In this document: one piece after another, positions 45,411 to 55,116 of the stretch
How the letters are laid out: the number at the start of each line of letters is the position of its first letter
Position numbering within the stretch: the stretch's first letter is position 1
From: CAZYQW01 sp964649825
GTDB taxonomy: Bacteria > Planctomycetota > B15-G4 > JADJEK01
Reading direction: 5' to 3'
Length of the DNA stretch: 64,000 nt
Assembly: GCA_964649825.1 (NCBI GenBank)
Contig: CAZYQW010000137.1
Coordinates: 84,168-148,167, forward strand
Notes under the pieces: generated by a model
Seen by the model: the letters and a program-made list of their open reading frames with translations, nothing else
The model's database searches: none
Told to the model about the DNA's origin: nothing
Translations under genes and position numbers: made by a program

Positions 45411-46964
45411 ATGGCTCGTCACTCATTGCTCGTCGCGCTCGTCTTCGCCTCGCCGGCCTCCGCCCAGACGGAGCTCTTCCACTTCACCGACTCGAGCAAG
45501 ATGTTCGGCCGCCCCGTCGTCTCGCTCTCGGACATCGACCAGGACGGAGTCCGCGACTTCGCGATCGGCTACGGCAAGCTGTCGTCCAAGGGTGTCCTGC
45601 TCGTCTCCGGCAAGGACGGCTCGGTGATCAACGGCCAGTCCGGGTGGCCGATGGACGAGATCGTGGCGGTCGGGGACGTCGACGGCGACGGCGTCGACGA
45701 CCTCGGACTCGCGCGGCAGAACGCGAACGAGTTCCGCGTGGTGCGCCTGCCGTCGCTCGAGACGTTCATCGTGGTCAGCGAGATCGAGTTCTACTTCGGC
45801 GTCACGCTCGCCGGAGTCGGCGACGTCGACAAGGACGGATACGGCGACGTCCTCGCCGGAGCTCCGCGTGCCACGGTGGGATACCACGAATGCGGCTGGG
45901 TGCGCCTCTACTCGGGCAAGACGATGGCCATGCTCGAGCAATGGTCCGGCTTCGGGCCGAACGCGCATTTCGGCGCCGCGGTCGCGGCCGCGGGCGACGT
46001 CGACGCGGATGGCTGGCCGGACTTCCTGATCAGCGAGCCGGACACCGCGAACCCGTCGGTCTATGTCTACTCGGGGAAGAACTCCGCCCAGATGGCGAAG
46101 GTCGTTTCCAGCCAGACCTACGATCGCTTCGGCTCATCGATCGCGGGCGGCTTCGACCTGAACCAGGACGGTCATCCGGACTTCGTCGTCGGCGCGCCGT
46201 TCGCGGACTCGCCACCCAACTATGATTCGGGCCGGGTCGACGTCGTGTCCGGCGCGAGCTTCACCAACCTGGCCACGTACTTCGGTACCCAGATGAACGG
46301 CCGCTTCGGCGAGGCGGTCGCGCCGGCCGGCGACGTCGACCACGATGGCGTAATGGACATCATGGTCGGCGCGCCGGACCACGTGACCGCCTTCGGAGTC
46401 GGCAAGGGCGCGGTCCGCGTCTTCTCCGGCGCGACGGGAGCGCAGATCCGCGCGTGGTTCGGCTCGAGCACCTCCGCGGGCTTCGGTCGTCACGTCGCCG
46501 GGCTCGGCGACCTGAACGGCGACGGCTTCGCCGAGGTCGCGTTCTCCGAGGCGACGGGCGCCTGGGTCCATTCGGGCAAGGCGTACGACTCGACCTGGGA
46601 CCTGTACGGCACCGGCGTCGCCGGCAGCAACGGGCTGCCCGAGATCGCGCCGAGCGGCGATCCGACGATCTGCGCGGCGTGGCAGCTCGACCTGCGCTCC
46701 GCCGCACCGGCGACGTCGCCCGCGCTCATCCTCGTCGGCGCCGTCGCTGTCGATCTCCCGTCGGCCTACGGCGGTTCGATCCTCGCCGCGCCGAACGCGA
46801 CGGTCGCACTGGTGCTTCCGAATGGGACCACGTCGATCCAGGTCGCGCCCTGCAACGTGATGCTGACCGGCGTCGAGGCATACCTCCAGCTTCTCCACCA
46901 GGACGCGGGAGCTCCCGCGGGCATCGCGTTCTCCCGCGGGCTGCACCTCGTGCTCGGGCTGTGA
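45411..46964 (+). CDS. Secreted FG-GAP (integrin alpha-like) repeat protein (517 aa)
   Basis: GGAG lies nine bases before the ATG; residues 1-18 are a signal peptide ending ASPASA. The body carries about six or seven FG-GAP repeats, each with FGxxVAxxGDVDxDGxxDFLIG-like phrases (AAAGDVDADGWPDFLI, GGFDLNQDGHPDFVVG, APAGDVDHDGVMDIMVG) whose Asp-rich loops bind calcium in integrins. They fold as a seven-bladed propeller. The C-terminal ~110 residues are the shared domain, ending AYLQLLHQDAGAP and LHLVLGL. Likely a surface-exposed or secreted binding protein. Confidence 0.88.
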   Translation: MARHSLLVALVFASPASAQTELFHFTDSSKMFGRPVVSLSDIDQDGVRDFAIGYGKLSSKGVLLVSGKDGSVINGQSGWPMDEIVAVGDVDGDGVDDLGLARQNANEFRVVRLPSLETFIVVSEIEFYFGVTLAGVGDVDKDGYGDVLAGAPRATVGYHECGWVRLYSGKTMAMLEQWSGFGPNAHFGAAVAAAGDVDADGWPDFLISEPDTANPSVYVYSGKNSAQMAKVVSSQTYDRFGSSIAGGFDLNQDGHPDFVVGAPFADSPPNYDSGRVDVVSGASFTNLATYFGTQMNGRFGEAVAPAGDVDHDGVMDIMVGAPDHVTAFGVGKGAVRVFSGATGAQIRAWFGSSTSAGFGRHVAGLGDLNGDGFAEVAFSEATGAWVHSGKAYDSTWDLYGTGVAGSNGLPEIAPSGDPTICAAWQLDLRSAAPATSPALILVGAVAVDLPSAYGGSILAAPNATVALVLPNGTTSIQVAPCNVMLTGVEAYLQLLHQDAGAPAGIAFSRGLHLVLGL

Positions 46965-47018
46965 TCCAGGAGGACCGGACCGCACCCACCGTCACGTCGC
47001 GCGGAGTCGCGCGAGCGC

Positions 47019-47465
47019 TTACTCGGTTGCGGCGACCGCCTCGGCCGGCAGCTCCGCCTCGATCGAGTCGAGGATGGCACGCGACAGCTTCTCGTCGCCG
47101 ACCAGGCCGACCCGGATCGACATCGAGGTCTTCGCTCCGTCGCGCTCGAGATGGACGCTGACGTCGCGCTCGTCCTCGTCGCCGACGGCCGGGATCGTCG
47201 CCTCGACGTCCGCCTCGTCCGTGCGCAGCTCGGTCTCGGTGGCGTCGATCGTGTAGCCGCGCTCTTCGAGCGCGTCGACCGTCGCCGAGTACAGGTCGTC
47301 GAGGTCGTCGTCGAAATCCGTCTCCAAGTCTCCCATCGCGTAGTACACGGCGGCGGCGCCGACGCCCGCGGCGGCGGTGATGCCGAGGGCGGTCCACAGA
47401 CCGCGGCAGCCGGGGAAGGCGAGGATGCAGGCGGCGAGGAGGAGGATCTTCAGGTGGTTCGACAT
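47019..47465 (-). CDS. DUF3568-like lipoprotein (148 aa)
   Basis: A lipoprotein signal with lipobox AFPGC is followed by a hydrophobic Ala/Gly-rich helix (ALGITAAAGVGAAAVYYA) and a domain beginning DDLDDLYSATVDALEERGY and continuing through EADVEATI. That arrangement matches the DUF3568 family of small bacterial lipoproteins of unknown function; I am moderately sure of the family. GGAG lies ten bases upstream of the ATG. It is downstream of, and in the same direction as, an M48-type lipoprotein protease, 92 bp apart, so they may be coexpressed. Confidence 0.75.
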   Translation of the reverse strand: MSNHLKILLLAACILAFPGCRGLWTALGITAAAGVGAAAVYYAMGDLETDFDDDLDDLYSATVDALEERGYTIDATETELRTDEADVEATIPAVGDEDERDVSVHLERDGAKTSMSIRVGLVGDEKLSRAILDSIEAELPAEAVAATE

Positions 47466-47557
47466 CGTGGTGGTTCTCCATCTGGTTCGTGGCTGGTTCG
47501 TGGCGCTAGTTCGTGGCGTGCGTCCTGCGCGTGGCGGCCGCCCGGATGCGCGTCTCG

Positions 47558-48370
47558 TCAAACTCGGCGCCGGAGCTCCCGATAGCGGTCCGCTCCGGTG
47601 AAGTCGGGCAGGTCGTCGCGGCGCTCGAGCCGTTCTGCGACGTCGTGGATCCGTTGCTCCGGGTCCGGATGCGACGACAGGAAGGTCGGAGTGGACCCCC
47701 CTCCAGCCGCCATCTCCTCGAACAACGAGATGAAGGCGTGCGGGTCGTAGTCGGCATCGATCATGGTCTCGATGCCGACGCGGTCCGCCTCGCTCTCCTG
47801 GTCGCGCCCGTACTTGAGGAGCACGCCCTGCGACAGCAGGTCGGTGACGATCTGCCCGACCTGCCCGGCGTCCTTGCCGGTGGCGATCGAGGCGATCTTC
47901 TCCAACCCGTAGGCGGCGACCAGCCGCCCGGCCACGTGACGCTCGGTCACGTGCGCCGTCTCGTGCGCGAGGACGGACGCCAACTCGGCCTCGCTGTCCG
48001 CGGTGAGCAGGAGTCCGGAGTAGACGTAGATGAAGCCGCCCGGCAGGGCGAAGGCGTTCACCTGCGAGTCGTCGTCGATGACCTTGAAGGCGAAGTCGAT
48101 CTCGTCGGGCGCGTCGGCGTGGGACGCGATCTTCCGGCCGACGTCGCGGACGTACTGCTGCACCTGCGGATCGGGATGCAGCGTCGCCTGGCGCTCGACC
48201 TCGGCCGACAGCTCCTCGCCCAGCTTCACCTCCTCCGGGACGGGGAGCAGGACGTCGGCCGCGGTCTCTTCGACGCCCTCGTAGACGTCGCCGAGGCTCG
48301 CGCACCCCGGGTGGATGCACAACGGCAGGCTCAGCGCGACGAGTGCGGGGGCGCAGGCGAATCGGAGCAT
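47558..48370 (-). CDS. M48-family metalloprotease lipoprotein (270 aa)
   Basis: GAGGAGG precedes the ATG at 48370. The signal ends in a lipobox-like HPGC (Cys23). The zinc site is HETAH (136-140) with the third ligand in ESEADRVG about 60 residues on, as in M48 proteases of the BepA/LoiP type. The flanking phrases VNAFALPGGFIYVYSGLL and SSHPDPEQRI are diagnostic of this group. These enzymes act in outer-membrane or periplasmic protein quality control. The frame extends 21 codons upstream, but that would spoil the signal peptide. Confidence 0.92.
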   Translation of the reverse strand: MLRFACAPALVALSLPLCIHPGCASLGDVYEGVEETAADVLLPVPEEVKLGEELSAEVERQATLHPDPQVQQYVRDVGRKIASHADAPDEIDFAFKVIDDDSQVNAFALPGGFIYVYSGLLLTADSEAELASVLAHETAHVTERHVAGRLVAAYGLEKIASIATGKDAGQVGQIVTDLLSQGVLLKYGRDQESEADRVGIETMIDADYDPHAFISLFEEMAAGGGSTPTFLSSHPDPEQRIHDVAERLERRDDLPDFTGADRYRELRRRV

Positions 48371-48624
48371 GAGGACCTCCTCGGGCGGAGCGGGCGCCGC
48401 CGCGGGCGCGATCGGATACCCCGCACCCTGCAATGCGCATGCCCGTCGCGCCGGCGGCGCAATGCTTGCCGTTCGCGGCCGGGCGGGCCGAGCCCGCGCC
48501 CTTGTCTCGGCGACGTTTGTAGAAACGCATCGCCATTCGTCACCGATCCGGCACCGCTCCTCACGTTCGTGGCGCGAGTCCGTATCGTTCAGTCGATCGA
48601 ACCACCGTGTCAGCGAGGAGTGCG

Positions 48625-49008
48625 ATGAACGACGTCACGCGTCGAGACGTGATGAAGATGGCAATGGCCGCGGGGCTGGTCGTCGCGGGCGGCGCGGCGG
48701 TCGGGGCGCAGGAGAGCCAGGAAGCCGAGGCGGCCGGCGAACAGGGCGTGGCCAAGAAAGAGGTCGACGGCTACGACGGCGCCGCCGAGCGCGCGATCGT
48801 GATGTCGGCGGGGATGACCGAGGACGAGGCCAAGTGCTGGGACTACGCTGCACGCGCGGCCGGGGCGTTCTTCGATCTCCCCGAGATGCACCCGATGGAC
48901 AAGCAGGAGGTCGCGCAGGCGATCCACGTCCTCCAGAACAAGCTGCTCGGCCGGCCGACGTACCGGACGTACCTCGAGAAGGCGAAGGCGGCGCGCTCGG
49001 GGCGTTGA
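48625..49008 (+). CDS. Small exported protein, probably Tat-type signal (127 aa)
   Basis: GAGGAG lies five bases before the ATG. The N-terminus (TRRDVMKMAMAAGLVVAGG) has the twin Arg and long hydrophobic run of a Tat signal. The mature part is acidic then helical (AEAAGEQGVAKKEVDGYDG; MTEDEAKCWDYAARAAGAFF; EMHPMDKQEVAQAIHVLQ). It has one Cys, and no family is recognised. Tat export suggests it folds, perhaps with a cofactor, before export. It is divergent from the M48 gene, with 254 bp between the starts. Confidence 0.7.
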   Translation: MNDVTRRDVMKMAMAAGLVVAGGAAVGAQESQEAEAAGEQGVAKKEVDGYDGAAERAIVMSAGMTEDEAKCWDYAARAAGAFFDLPEMHPMDKQEVAQAIHVLQNKLLGRPTYRTYLEKAKAARSGR

Positions 49009-49119
49009 GGTGGCTCGGCACGAGGGGCCCGACTGGATCCGGTGCTCCAGGGGGTTCCCCTGAAGTCACGGACGTAGGATGATCCGAGTTCGGATGCAGC
49101 CTCCCGAGGCCCCCACGAC

Positions 49120-50124
49120 ATGACCAATCGCAACGGCGCGTTCCTCGGCATCTCGTTCGTGCTCCCCTTGCTCTGGGGGCTCGCCGCGGCATCGGGTCGC
49201 GACGATGAGCCAGCCGCTCGCCCTGAGCCCCGGACGCTGGTCGTCGAGACGCCGCCGATGCACCTCGACCAGATCTACCATTCGATGCAGGGGCCGTATG
49301 AGCGGGTGCCGCTCGCGGCACAAGACGTCGACTGGATCACCGCGATCCGTTCGGAGGTGATCGACGCCGAGACCCGCGCGCGCATGGGCAACGAGTTCTT
49401 CTGTCACAGTCAGATGCAGGTGGGCTCCGGGGCGCAGCTCTTGGTGATGGCGAGCGGCGCCGAGGAGATCCGTCTGCCCGCGGGGTTCGGGGTCCGGCTG
49501 ACCGACCGCGAACGCGCCCGGCTCGGCTTCCTGGGCATGGTGCTGAACAATCACGTCCCCGACATCGATCGACGGGTGCGGATCCGGGCGACGATCGAGT
49601 ACCGGATGGACGATGACGTCGCGGACGCTCCACGGCTCGAGGCTCTCACGATGACGCCGGTCGCCATGACCGTGCAATCGGCGCGCCGCTCGCCGGAGCG
49701 TTCCGCAGACGAAGCGGATCGATCGGATCCTTCCGACGTCACGACCCATTGCGTCTGGGTCGGCGGCCTGCCCGTTCACTGGATGGTGCCACCCGGACCA
49801 CAGCTCACGCGGAAGCGCATCGACGTCTCCCGCTGGTTCGACGCCGACCAAGCGACCGTCCACTACATCGCGACCCACATGCATAACTACGGCGTTTCCA
49901 TGCGGCTCGAGGACGTCACCGCCGGCGCGGTGTTGTGGCAGGCCGACGTCGAGAACGAGCCGGACCGCGTGCAGATCGCCCGCATCCCCGCCTACAGCAG
50001 CCCCGACGGGTTCGTGCTCCGTCGCGACCACGAGTACGCGATCGAGGCGCGCTACGACAACACGAGCGACCACGCCATCGATGCGATGGCGATGATGGGC
50101 ATCTACTGGCGGGCGGCGCCGTAG
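49120..50124 (+). CDS. Exported protein resembling copper type II monooxygenases (334 aa)
   Basis: A signal peptide is present (FLGISFVLPLLWGLAAA). The remainder resembles the PHM-like two-domain copper monooxygenase fold: NEFFCHSQMQVGSG and VLNNHVPD in the first half, and VHYIATHMHNYGVSMRLED with its His-x-His, then LWQADVENEPDRVQI and AIEARYDNTSDHAIDAMAMMGIYW in the second. Known enzymes hydroxylate at carbon using two copper ions held by His and Met. Not every copper ligand can be assigned here, so the activity is uncertain. The start is the ATG at 49120, without a strong ribosome site. Confidence 0.6.
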   Translation: MTNRNGAFLGISFVLPLLWGLAAASGRDDEPAARPEPRTLVVETPPMHLDQIYHSMQGPYERVPLAAQDVDWITAIRSEVIDAETRARMGNEFFCHSQMQVGSGAQLLVMASGAEEIRLPAGFGVRLTDRERARLGFLGMVLNNHVPDIDRRVRIRATIEYRMDDDVADAPRLEALTMTPVAMTVQSARRSPERSADEADRSDPSDVTTHCVWVGGLPVHWMVPPGPQLTRKRIDVSRWFDADQATVHYIATHMHNYGVSMRLEDVTAGAVLWQADVENEPDRVQIARIPAYSSPDGFVLRRDHEYAIEARYDNTSDHAIDAMAMMGIYWRAAP

Positions 50125-50157
50125 CGCCGCGCCACGGGTTCGAAGGAAGCGCGAGGC

Positions 50158-52014
50158 TCACGGGACGATGGCGACGACCTCGGGGTTGGTCAGCGTCAGC
50201 CCGCCCGGACCGCCGGTCTGGACGGCGCCTTGGAGGCCGACCTGGAACCCCACGAGCGAGCCGGGGACGGTGAACGCGAGCCGCGCCTCGCCGGCCGCGT
50301 TCGTGGCGAGGCCGTTCAGAAGGAGGACGAGCGGGGCGGTGATCGAGAGGTTGAAGAGCCCCTCGGCGATCGGGATCCCGGGCGCCGAGCCCGTCCCCGC
50401 GAAGAGGAGGTACGGCGCGCCCGGCGCGCCGCTCAGGCCGATGAAGGCGGGCGAGCCGGCCGCGAGCGGCTCGGGCGGCACGACGCCGAAGCCGGCCCGC
50501 CCGGCGTAGTTGTTCACGCGCAGCGCGGCGCCGCACGACGGCGGCTGCACGCCCATCGGGCTCGGTCCGGTCTGCCGGTAGATGAACGCGCGGTCCGCGA
50601 GCTCGTCGGTCACGATCACCTCGAGGTCGCCGTCCCGGTCGTCGTCGACGAGCACCGAGCAGGACGCCGCGATCTGCGCGTTCAGGACGGTCGCTCCCGC
50701 GAACGCGCCGGTGCCGTCGTTCGAGAACACGTTGCAGTTCCCGCTGCCGAAGTTCGACACGGTCATGTCGAGGTCGCCGTCCCCGTCGAGGTCGCCGAGG
50801 TCCACCGAGACCGGGGCCGAGCCGACCGCGTAGCCGACGCCGGGGAGGAGTTGGCCGGCGCCGTTGCCGCGCGACACGACCGCGCGGCCCCCGCCGTTGT
50901 CGGTGATCGCGACGTCGACGAAGCCGTCCAGGTCGACGTCGCCGAGCGCGAGCGCCCACGGGCTGCCGCCGACGTTCTCGCTGTCGCTCGGCGCGAATCC
51001 GCCGGCGCCGTCGCCGAGCGCGAGGCCGATGCGACCGTTCGAGTTGTTGGCGCAGAAGACGTCGGGCCGGCCGTCGCCGTTCGCGTCGGCCACGCCGATC
51101 TGCCACTCGCCGCTGCCCCCGCCGTCGAAGGCGCCGGTCTGCGCGAAGACGGCCGCGCCGTTGTTCGAGTAGACGAGGATCTGCGAGAGGTTCGAAACGA
51201 GCACGTCGACGTCGCCGTCCGCGTCCGCGTCGGTCACGGCGATGCCGTGCGAGCTGCCGAACGTCGGATAGAGCGTCGGCGCCTGGAAGCCGCCGATCCC
51301 GTTGTTCAGGAAGATCGCGAACGTCTGTCCGTTCTGGTTGCCGGTGGCGAGGTCGGTGCGGCCGTCGCCGTCGAAGTCCTGACCTTCGTTCGGGCTCGGC
51401 TCCTGACCGAGCGGCAGCGGATACGGGATGAGCGGGCCATACGTGCCGCAGCCGGAGTTGCGGACGACGCGGACATCGGAGGAGACCTCGTTGGTCGCGA
51501 TCATGTCCGGGCTGCCGTCGGCGTCGACGTCGCCGGCGTAGAAGCCGTACGTGCGGATGAGCCCCTCCCCCGTGAGGCGGAAATCGACGACGCTCTCGAG
51601 CGCGTAGGCGCCGCTGCCCGGGCCGCTGCGCGTCCAGAAACCGGTGAGGAAGCCGCCGGCGAGCGGCGCCCCGCCCGTCGACTGGACCGCGGACGACGCC
51701 ATCACGCTGACGACCTCGCCGATGAAGTAGGGACGGCTCGGCGTGAACGTGACGGTCGAGCCCGACACCGCGAGGCTGCCGGCGACCGTGCCGCTCCAGC
51801 GGCCGAAGACGCGCACCGTCGACGAGGTCACCGTCGCGGAAGCGACGGCGGCGTTGAACGTCAGCGAGATCGCGGAGTTGGTCGGCACGCCGACCGCGTT
51901 GCCGGCCGGGGCGGTCGCGGTGACGCAGAAGCCGGCCGAGAGGGCGTCGCCCCCGAGGGCGGCGGCGATCGCGAGCGAGATCGAGACGAGGATCGATCGG
52001 TGGACGCGGACCAT
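50158..52014 (-). CDS. Secreted Ig-like / VCBS (FG-GAP) repeat protein (618 aa)
   Basis: GGAG lies eight bases before the ATG; the signal peptide ends around DALSAG. Residues ~30-130 are a bacterial Ig-like domain of the SbsA type (PAGNAVGVPTNSAISLTF; TFTPSRPYFIGE). Residues ~150-480 are VCBS/FG-GAP repeats with Asp-rich loops (GDVDADGSPDMIATN, DFDGDGRTDLATG, GDLDGDGDLDMTVSN). The last ~120 residues are the shared C-terminal domain, with VGLQGAVQTGG and a final NPEVVAIVP. It is presumably a released or surface calcium-binding propeller protein. Function unknown. Confidence 0.87.
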   Translation of the reverse strand: MVRVHRSILVSISLAIAAALGGDALSAGFCVTATAPAGNAVGVPTNSAISLTFNAAVASATVTSSTVRVFGRWSGTVAGSLAVSGSTVTFTPSRPYFIGEVVSVMASSAVQSTGGAPLAGGFLTGFWTRSGPGSGAYALESVVDFRLTGEGLIRTYGFYAGDVDADGSPDMIATNEVSSDVRVVRNSGCGTYGPLIPYPLPLGQEPSPNEGQDFDGDGRTDLATGNQNGQTFAIFLNNGIGGFQAPTLYPTFGSSHGIAVTDADADGDVDVLVSNLSQILVYSNNGAAVFAQTGAFDGGGSGEWQIGVADANGDGRPDVFCANNSNGRIGLALGDGAGGFAPSDSENVGGSPWALALGDVDLDGFVDVAITDNGGGRAVVSRGNGAGQLLPGVGYAVGSAPVSVDLGDLDGDGDLDMTVSNFGSGNCNVFSNDGTGAFAGATVLNAQIAASCSVLVDDDRDGDLEVIVTDELADRAFIYRQTGPSPMGVQPPSCGAALRVNNYAGRAGFGVVPPEPLAAGSPAFIGLSGAPGAPYLLFAGTGSAPGIPIAEGLFNLSITAPLVLLLNGLATNAAGEARLAFTVPGSLVGFQVGLQGAVQTGGPGGLTLTNPEVVAIVP

Positions 52015-52177
52015 GGGTGCGTCTCCTTGCCAGGGGGATTCGGGGGGTGTCGGGCGAGGCGTCCGGTTTCGACGCGGCGCGACCCGCGAAAGATCCCTGA
52101 TTCCTCCGCGCCACCGAAGTCGCGTCCGCGCCCGGGTCGCGGGCGCGGACGCTCTCGGACCGCCGAGGGCGGCTCGA

Positions 52178-54172
52178 TCATTCGAAGACCCAGAGGTTGA
52201 CCGGGTTCGAGAGGGCGGTCGAGCCGTTCGCCTTCACCACGATCGCCTGCAGGAAGACGTTCTGGTACTGCGCCGTCGCGATCGCGGTCGACGGGATCGG
52301 CAGGAGCCACTGCGTGGACATGCCGGGCGCCGGCGGCGCGGTGATGTCGAACATGGCGAGCGCGACGGGAGCCGGGAACTGGAGCCCGATCTGCTGGCCG
52401 GTGGGGGCCGGGAACGTCGTGAAGTCGAGCACCGGGCCCACGAGCAGGACCACGGCCTGCGCCGGCGGGGTGTCGAGGATCACGTCGACGTTCGGGGGCG
52501 GACCCCAGAGGCTCGACGCGGCGAACCCGCGTCGCGACCCGGCGTCGATCGACGCGGTGCCGAGCGGAGAGACGCCGATCCGGAGCTGTGGACCCGTCAA
52601 TCCTCCCGGCGGCAGCGCGACCGGCAGCTCCTTCACCAAGAGGTCCGCCCGCGTCGCCGCGCCGGCCGCGACGGCGATCGACGTGGCTGCCGGCCAGAGC
52701 GTCTCGTTGAACGCCTCGCTCGCGTCGAAGAACTCGCGCGGGAATCGCGACACGATGCCGGGGCAGCCGCAGGAGCCGAGCGGCAGGACGTAGTTCGGCA
52801 GGACGTCGTTCGGGAAGTAGTTGTCCATGTCGGTCAGATCGTCGTCGACCGGCTCGACCATCACGTAGTAGCTGCCGGGTCGAAGGCCCGAGATGCGGTA
52901 GTTCACGTTCGCGACCGTGTCGAGCTCGATCGACAGCGTCCCCACCCGGTTCCGGTCCGGGTCGTCGAGGTCGATCGCCACGACGTGCGCGCCCTTCGCG
53001 GGGACCGAAGTCCCCGGCGCGTTCGCGGGCTCGAAGAGCACGGTCCCCTCGATCGTGCCGAGCTGCGTCGAGTACGCGGCGGAGGGGTACATCGCGCCCA
53101 GCGTCGCGGTGTCATCCGCTTCGAGGTCTCGCGCGCTCGCTCCGAGCATCGTCATGCCGGTGATCGGGAATGGAGCGAACTGCGCGAACGTGTCGCACGT
53201 CGGGTCGAAGTACGACGGATCGTTCGCCGTCCCGCTCAGAAGCGAGTTCTGCGCGAACGGGAACATCGTCGGAAAGTCCGAGTCGCCGAGGAGCGTTGCC
53301 GTATCGAAGAGCGCCTCCGAATCGACGAGCGAGTGCGCGACCCCGATCGCGTGACCGAGCTCGTGCGTGATCACTCCCTGCAGGTCCGCTGCGACCGCCG
53401 ACCCGCCCGAGATCGACGAGAACGTCGTGCCCAGCTTGTCGTTCATCTCGATCCAGGGGATGCTGCGATTGAAGAGCATGTCGAAGTCGCCGATCACGGC
53501 CGAGCTGCAGCCGGCCGGCGTGAAGACGAAGGTCCTCGCGAGCTCCAGGGTGCTCGCCGGCACGAACGCGCGATCGATGAACGAGATCGTGTTCCGACCG
53601 TCGTTGGACGCGAAGTTCGGGTTTCCGCTGAGATCCGCGGGAACGACGGCGAACTTCGTCGTCGTCGGGTCGTCCCACGGCTCGGCGAACGAGAACGTCG
53701 ACGCGCCGACGGTCGGCGTCCCGCTCGCGGTCGCCGCGACCGCCGCGTCGTTCCAGGCCTCGATCGCCCGCACCACGCTCTGGAAGCCGGGCAGCGACTC
53801 CGCCTTGCCCTTGCCCTTGCGGATGAACGCGTTCGAGTCGTTCAGCGGATGAGGATGGATCGGGATCGGTTGTTGGTGGTTGAAGTGATCGATCGCGCAT
53901 TGGTTGCTCGGGTAGCCCGGATACGTGAGCTGCGAGATGAACCAGTTGCTCGATCCCATGAAGTAGTTCGTGTCCTTGCCGATCGTCGGGAACCCCGCGG
54001 AGGCCGGGATCTGCGCCTCGACGATCTCCCACGCGATCGGGAACGGTCCGGTCCAGAGCTCGTCCTCCTCCGCGCCGGACGAGTTGCAGATGCGCTCGCC
54101 GGAGCCGGCGAGCGCCACGGCCGACAGCGCGACGAATGCCGTCGCGCACCACGTCGTGTTCTTGCGTCGCAT
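52178..54172 (-). CDS. Secreted matrixin-type zinc metalloprotease (664 aa)
   Basis: GGAGG precedes the ATG at 54172; a signal peptide follows (CATAFVALSAVALAGSG). The metzincin zinc motif HELGHAIGVAH is complete at residues 270-280, with a Met-turn candidate downstream (MTMLGASARDLEADD, typical of matrixin-like proteins before an ADD motif). A region around residue 370-440 resembles a carboxypeptidase-regulatory or Ig-like beta domain (VLFEPANAPGTSVPAKGAHV; YRISGLRPGSYYVMVEP). The last ~120 residues are the shared C-terminal domain, ending VFLQAIVVKANG and NPVNLWVFE. Probably an extracellular protease; the substrate is unknown. Confidence 0.9.
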   Translation of the reverse strand: MRRKNTTWCATAFVALSAVALAGSGERICNSSGAEEDELWTGPFPIAWEIVEAQIPASAGFPTIGKDTNYFMGSSNWFISQLTYPGYPSNQCAIDHFNHQQPIPIHPHPLNDSNAFIRKGKGKAESLPGFQSVVRAIEAWNDAAVAATASGTPTVGASTFSFAEPWDDPTTTKFAVVPADLSGNPNFASNDGRNTISFIDRAFVPASTLELARTFVFTPAGCSSAVIGDFDMLFNRSIPWIEMNDKLGTTFSSISGGSAVAADLQGVITHELGHAIGVAHSLVDSEALFDTATLLGDSDFPTMFPFAQNSLLSGTANDPSYFDPTCDTFAQFAPFPITGMTMLGASARDLEADDTATLGAMYPSAAYSTQLGTIEGTVLFEPANAPGTSVPAKGAHVVAIDLDDPDRNRVGTLSIELDTVANVNYRISGLRPGSYYVMVEPVDDDLTDMDNYFPNDVLPNYVLPLGSCGCPGIVSRFPREFFDASEAFNETLWPAATSIAVAAGAATRADLLVKELPVALPPGGLTGPQLRIGVSPLGTASIDAGSRRGFAASSLWGPPPNVDVILDTPPAQAVVLLVGPVLDFTTFPAPTGQQIGLQFPAPVALAMFDITAPPAPGMSTQWLLPIPSTAIATAQYQNVFLQAIVVKANGSTALSNPVNLWVFE

Positions 54173-54711
54173 CTCAGCCGTCCTCCTTCTTCGCGGCGTC
54201 GCCCTCGGTGCTCGGAGCCGCCGATCTCGCCCCTGCCGCATTCGGGCGGGCGAGGCGGTCCAGCCCGAACCGCCTTCTTCGCGGAGTCGAGAGGCATGCC
54301 CGTCAGCGGTTCGAGGCCCTCGGTTGGCTGACGCGCAGCATTTGGTGGTGGCGCGAATTCATCGCTTCGCGCGACTCGATCGACTTCGCGTCCGCCCTCT
54401 CGCGCGCGTCGGGCTCGATGCGCTCGAGCCGACCTTGCCAGTCGTCGACGACCGCGAGCCGCTCACGGTCCCCAAGCGGTTACGAGAGATTCCACGAGGC
54501 ACGGCGGGCAAGGCCCGGGAAGCTTTGCGTCGGCGGGCGATCGACGTGACGGACTCCTTGTCGTTGTCGTGCCGGCCGGCTACATTCGTGCCGCTCTGCG
54601 AATCGGAGCACGGGGTAGCACGGGGTTGCGTTTCGCCGGCGGAGAAGGTGGCCGTTGCGGCTTCGCCGCCGGGCGATCTCCTATCCATAGGCCGACCCGA
54701 GGAGAACGGAC
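54173..54711. other. 539-bp stretch without a recognised gene
   Basis: Plus-strand frames across 54340-54600 stay open (phrases such as VDDREPLTVPKRLREIP), and might be a decayed gene, but I recognise no family and no start. The region must also contain the promoter of the minus-strand protease and of the VOC gene at 54712. Confidence 0.35.
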
Positions 54712-55116
54712 GTGAAGCGACATTGGCCGATCATCGCTGTAGCGGATGTCGTGAAGAGTGTGGAGTGGTACACGTCACTGCTGGAGGCTCGGGAGAACCA
54801 CCCGGGTGCGACTGTCTTCAATCAGATTGTCGATCGAGACGGCACGATCCTGCTGTGCCTACATCGCTGGGGACCGTCCGGTCCAAAGGGCGATCATGAC
54901 TGGCCGCCTCTCTCGGATCCGGGAAATGGTCGCGTGGGGAATGGCCTACTGCTCTGGTTCGTGGTTGACGATTTCGATGACGCATGGGCCCGCGCGCGGG
55001 ATCAGGACGCAGAGATTCAGGAGCTCCCGAACAGCAACAACGGCACGGGAATGCGTGCTTTTGTCGTCCGCGATCCCGACGGCTACTATGTGACGGTGAA
55101 TGAGGCTCGAGATTGA
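54712..55116 (+). CDS. VOC-superfamily (glyoxalase/bleomycin-resistance-like) protein (134 aa)
   Basis: The start is GTG, with GAGGAG eight bases upstream. The sequence gives the two beta-alpha-beta modules of the family: HWPIIAVADVVKSVEWYTSLL then, near the end, MRAFVVRDPDGYYVTVNEAR with the Asp-Pro-Asp-Gly-Tyr signature. Such proteins bind or convert small molecules; some bind bleomycin-like drugs. Its last 17 bases overlap the start of a DUF4258-like frame. Codon use is less GC-biased than nearby genes, which may indicate transfer. Confidence 0.88.
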   Translation: MKRHWPIIAVADVVKSVEWYTSLLEARENHPGATVFNQIVDRDGTILLCLHRWGPSGPKGDHDWPPLSDPGNGRVGNGLLLWFVVDDFDDAWARARDQDAEIQELPNSNNGTGMRAFVVRDPDGYYVTVNEARD

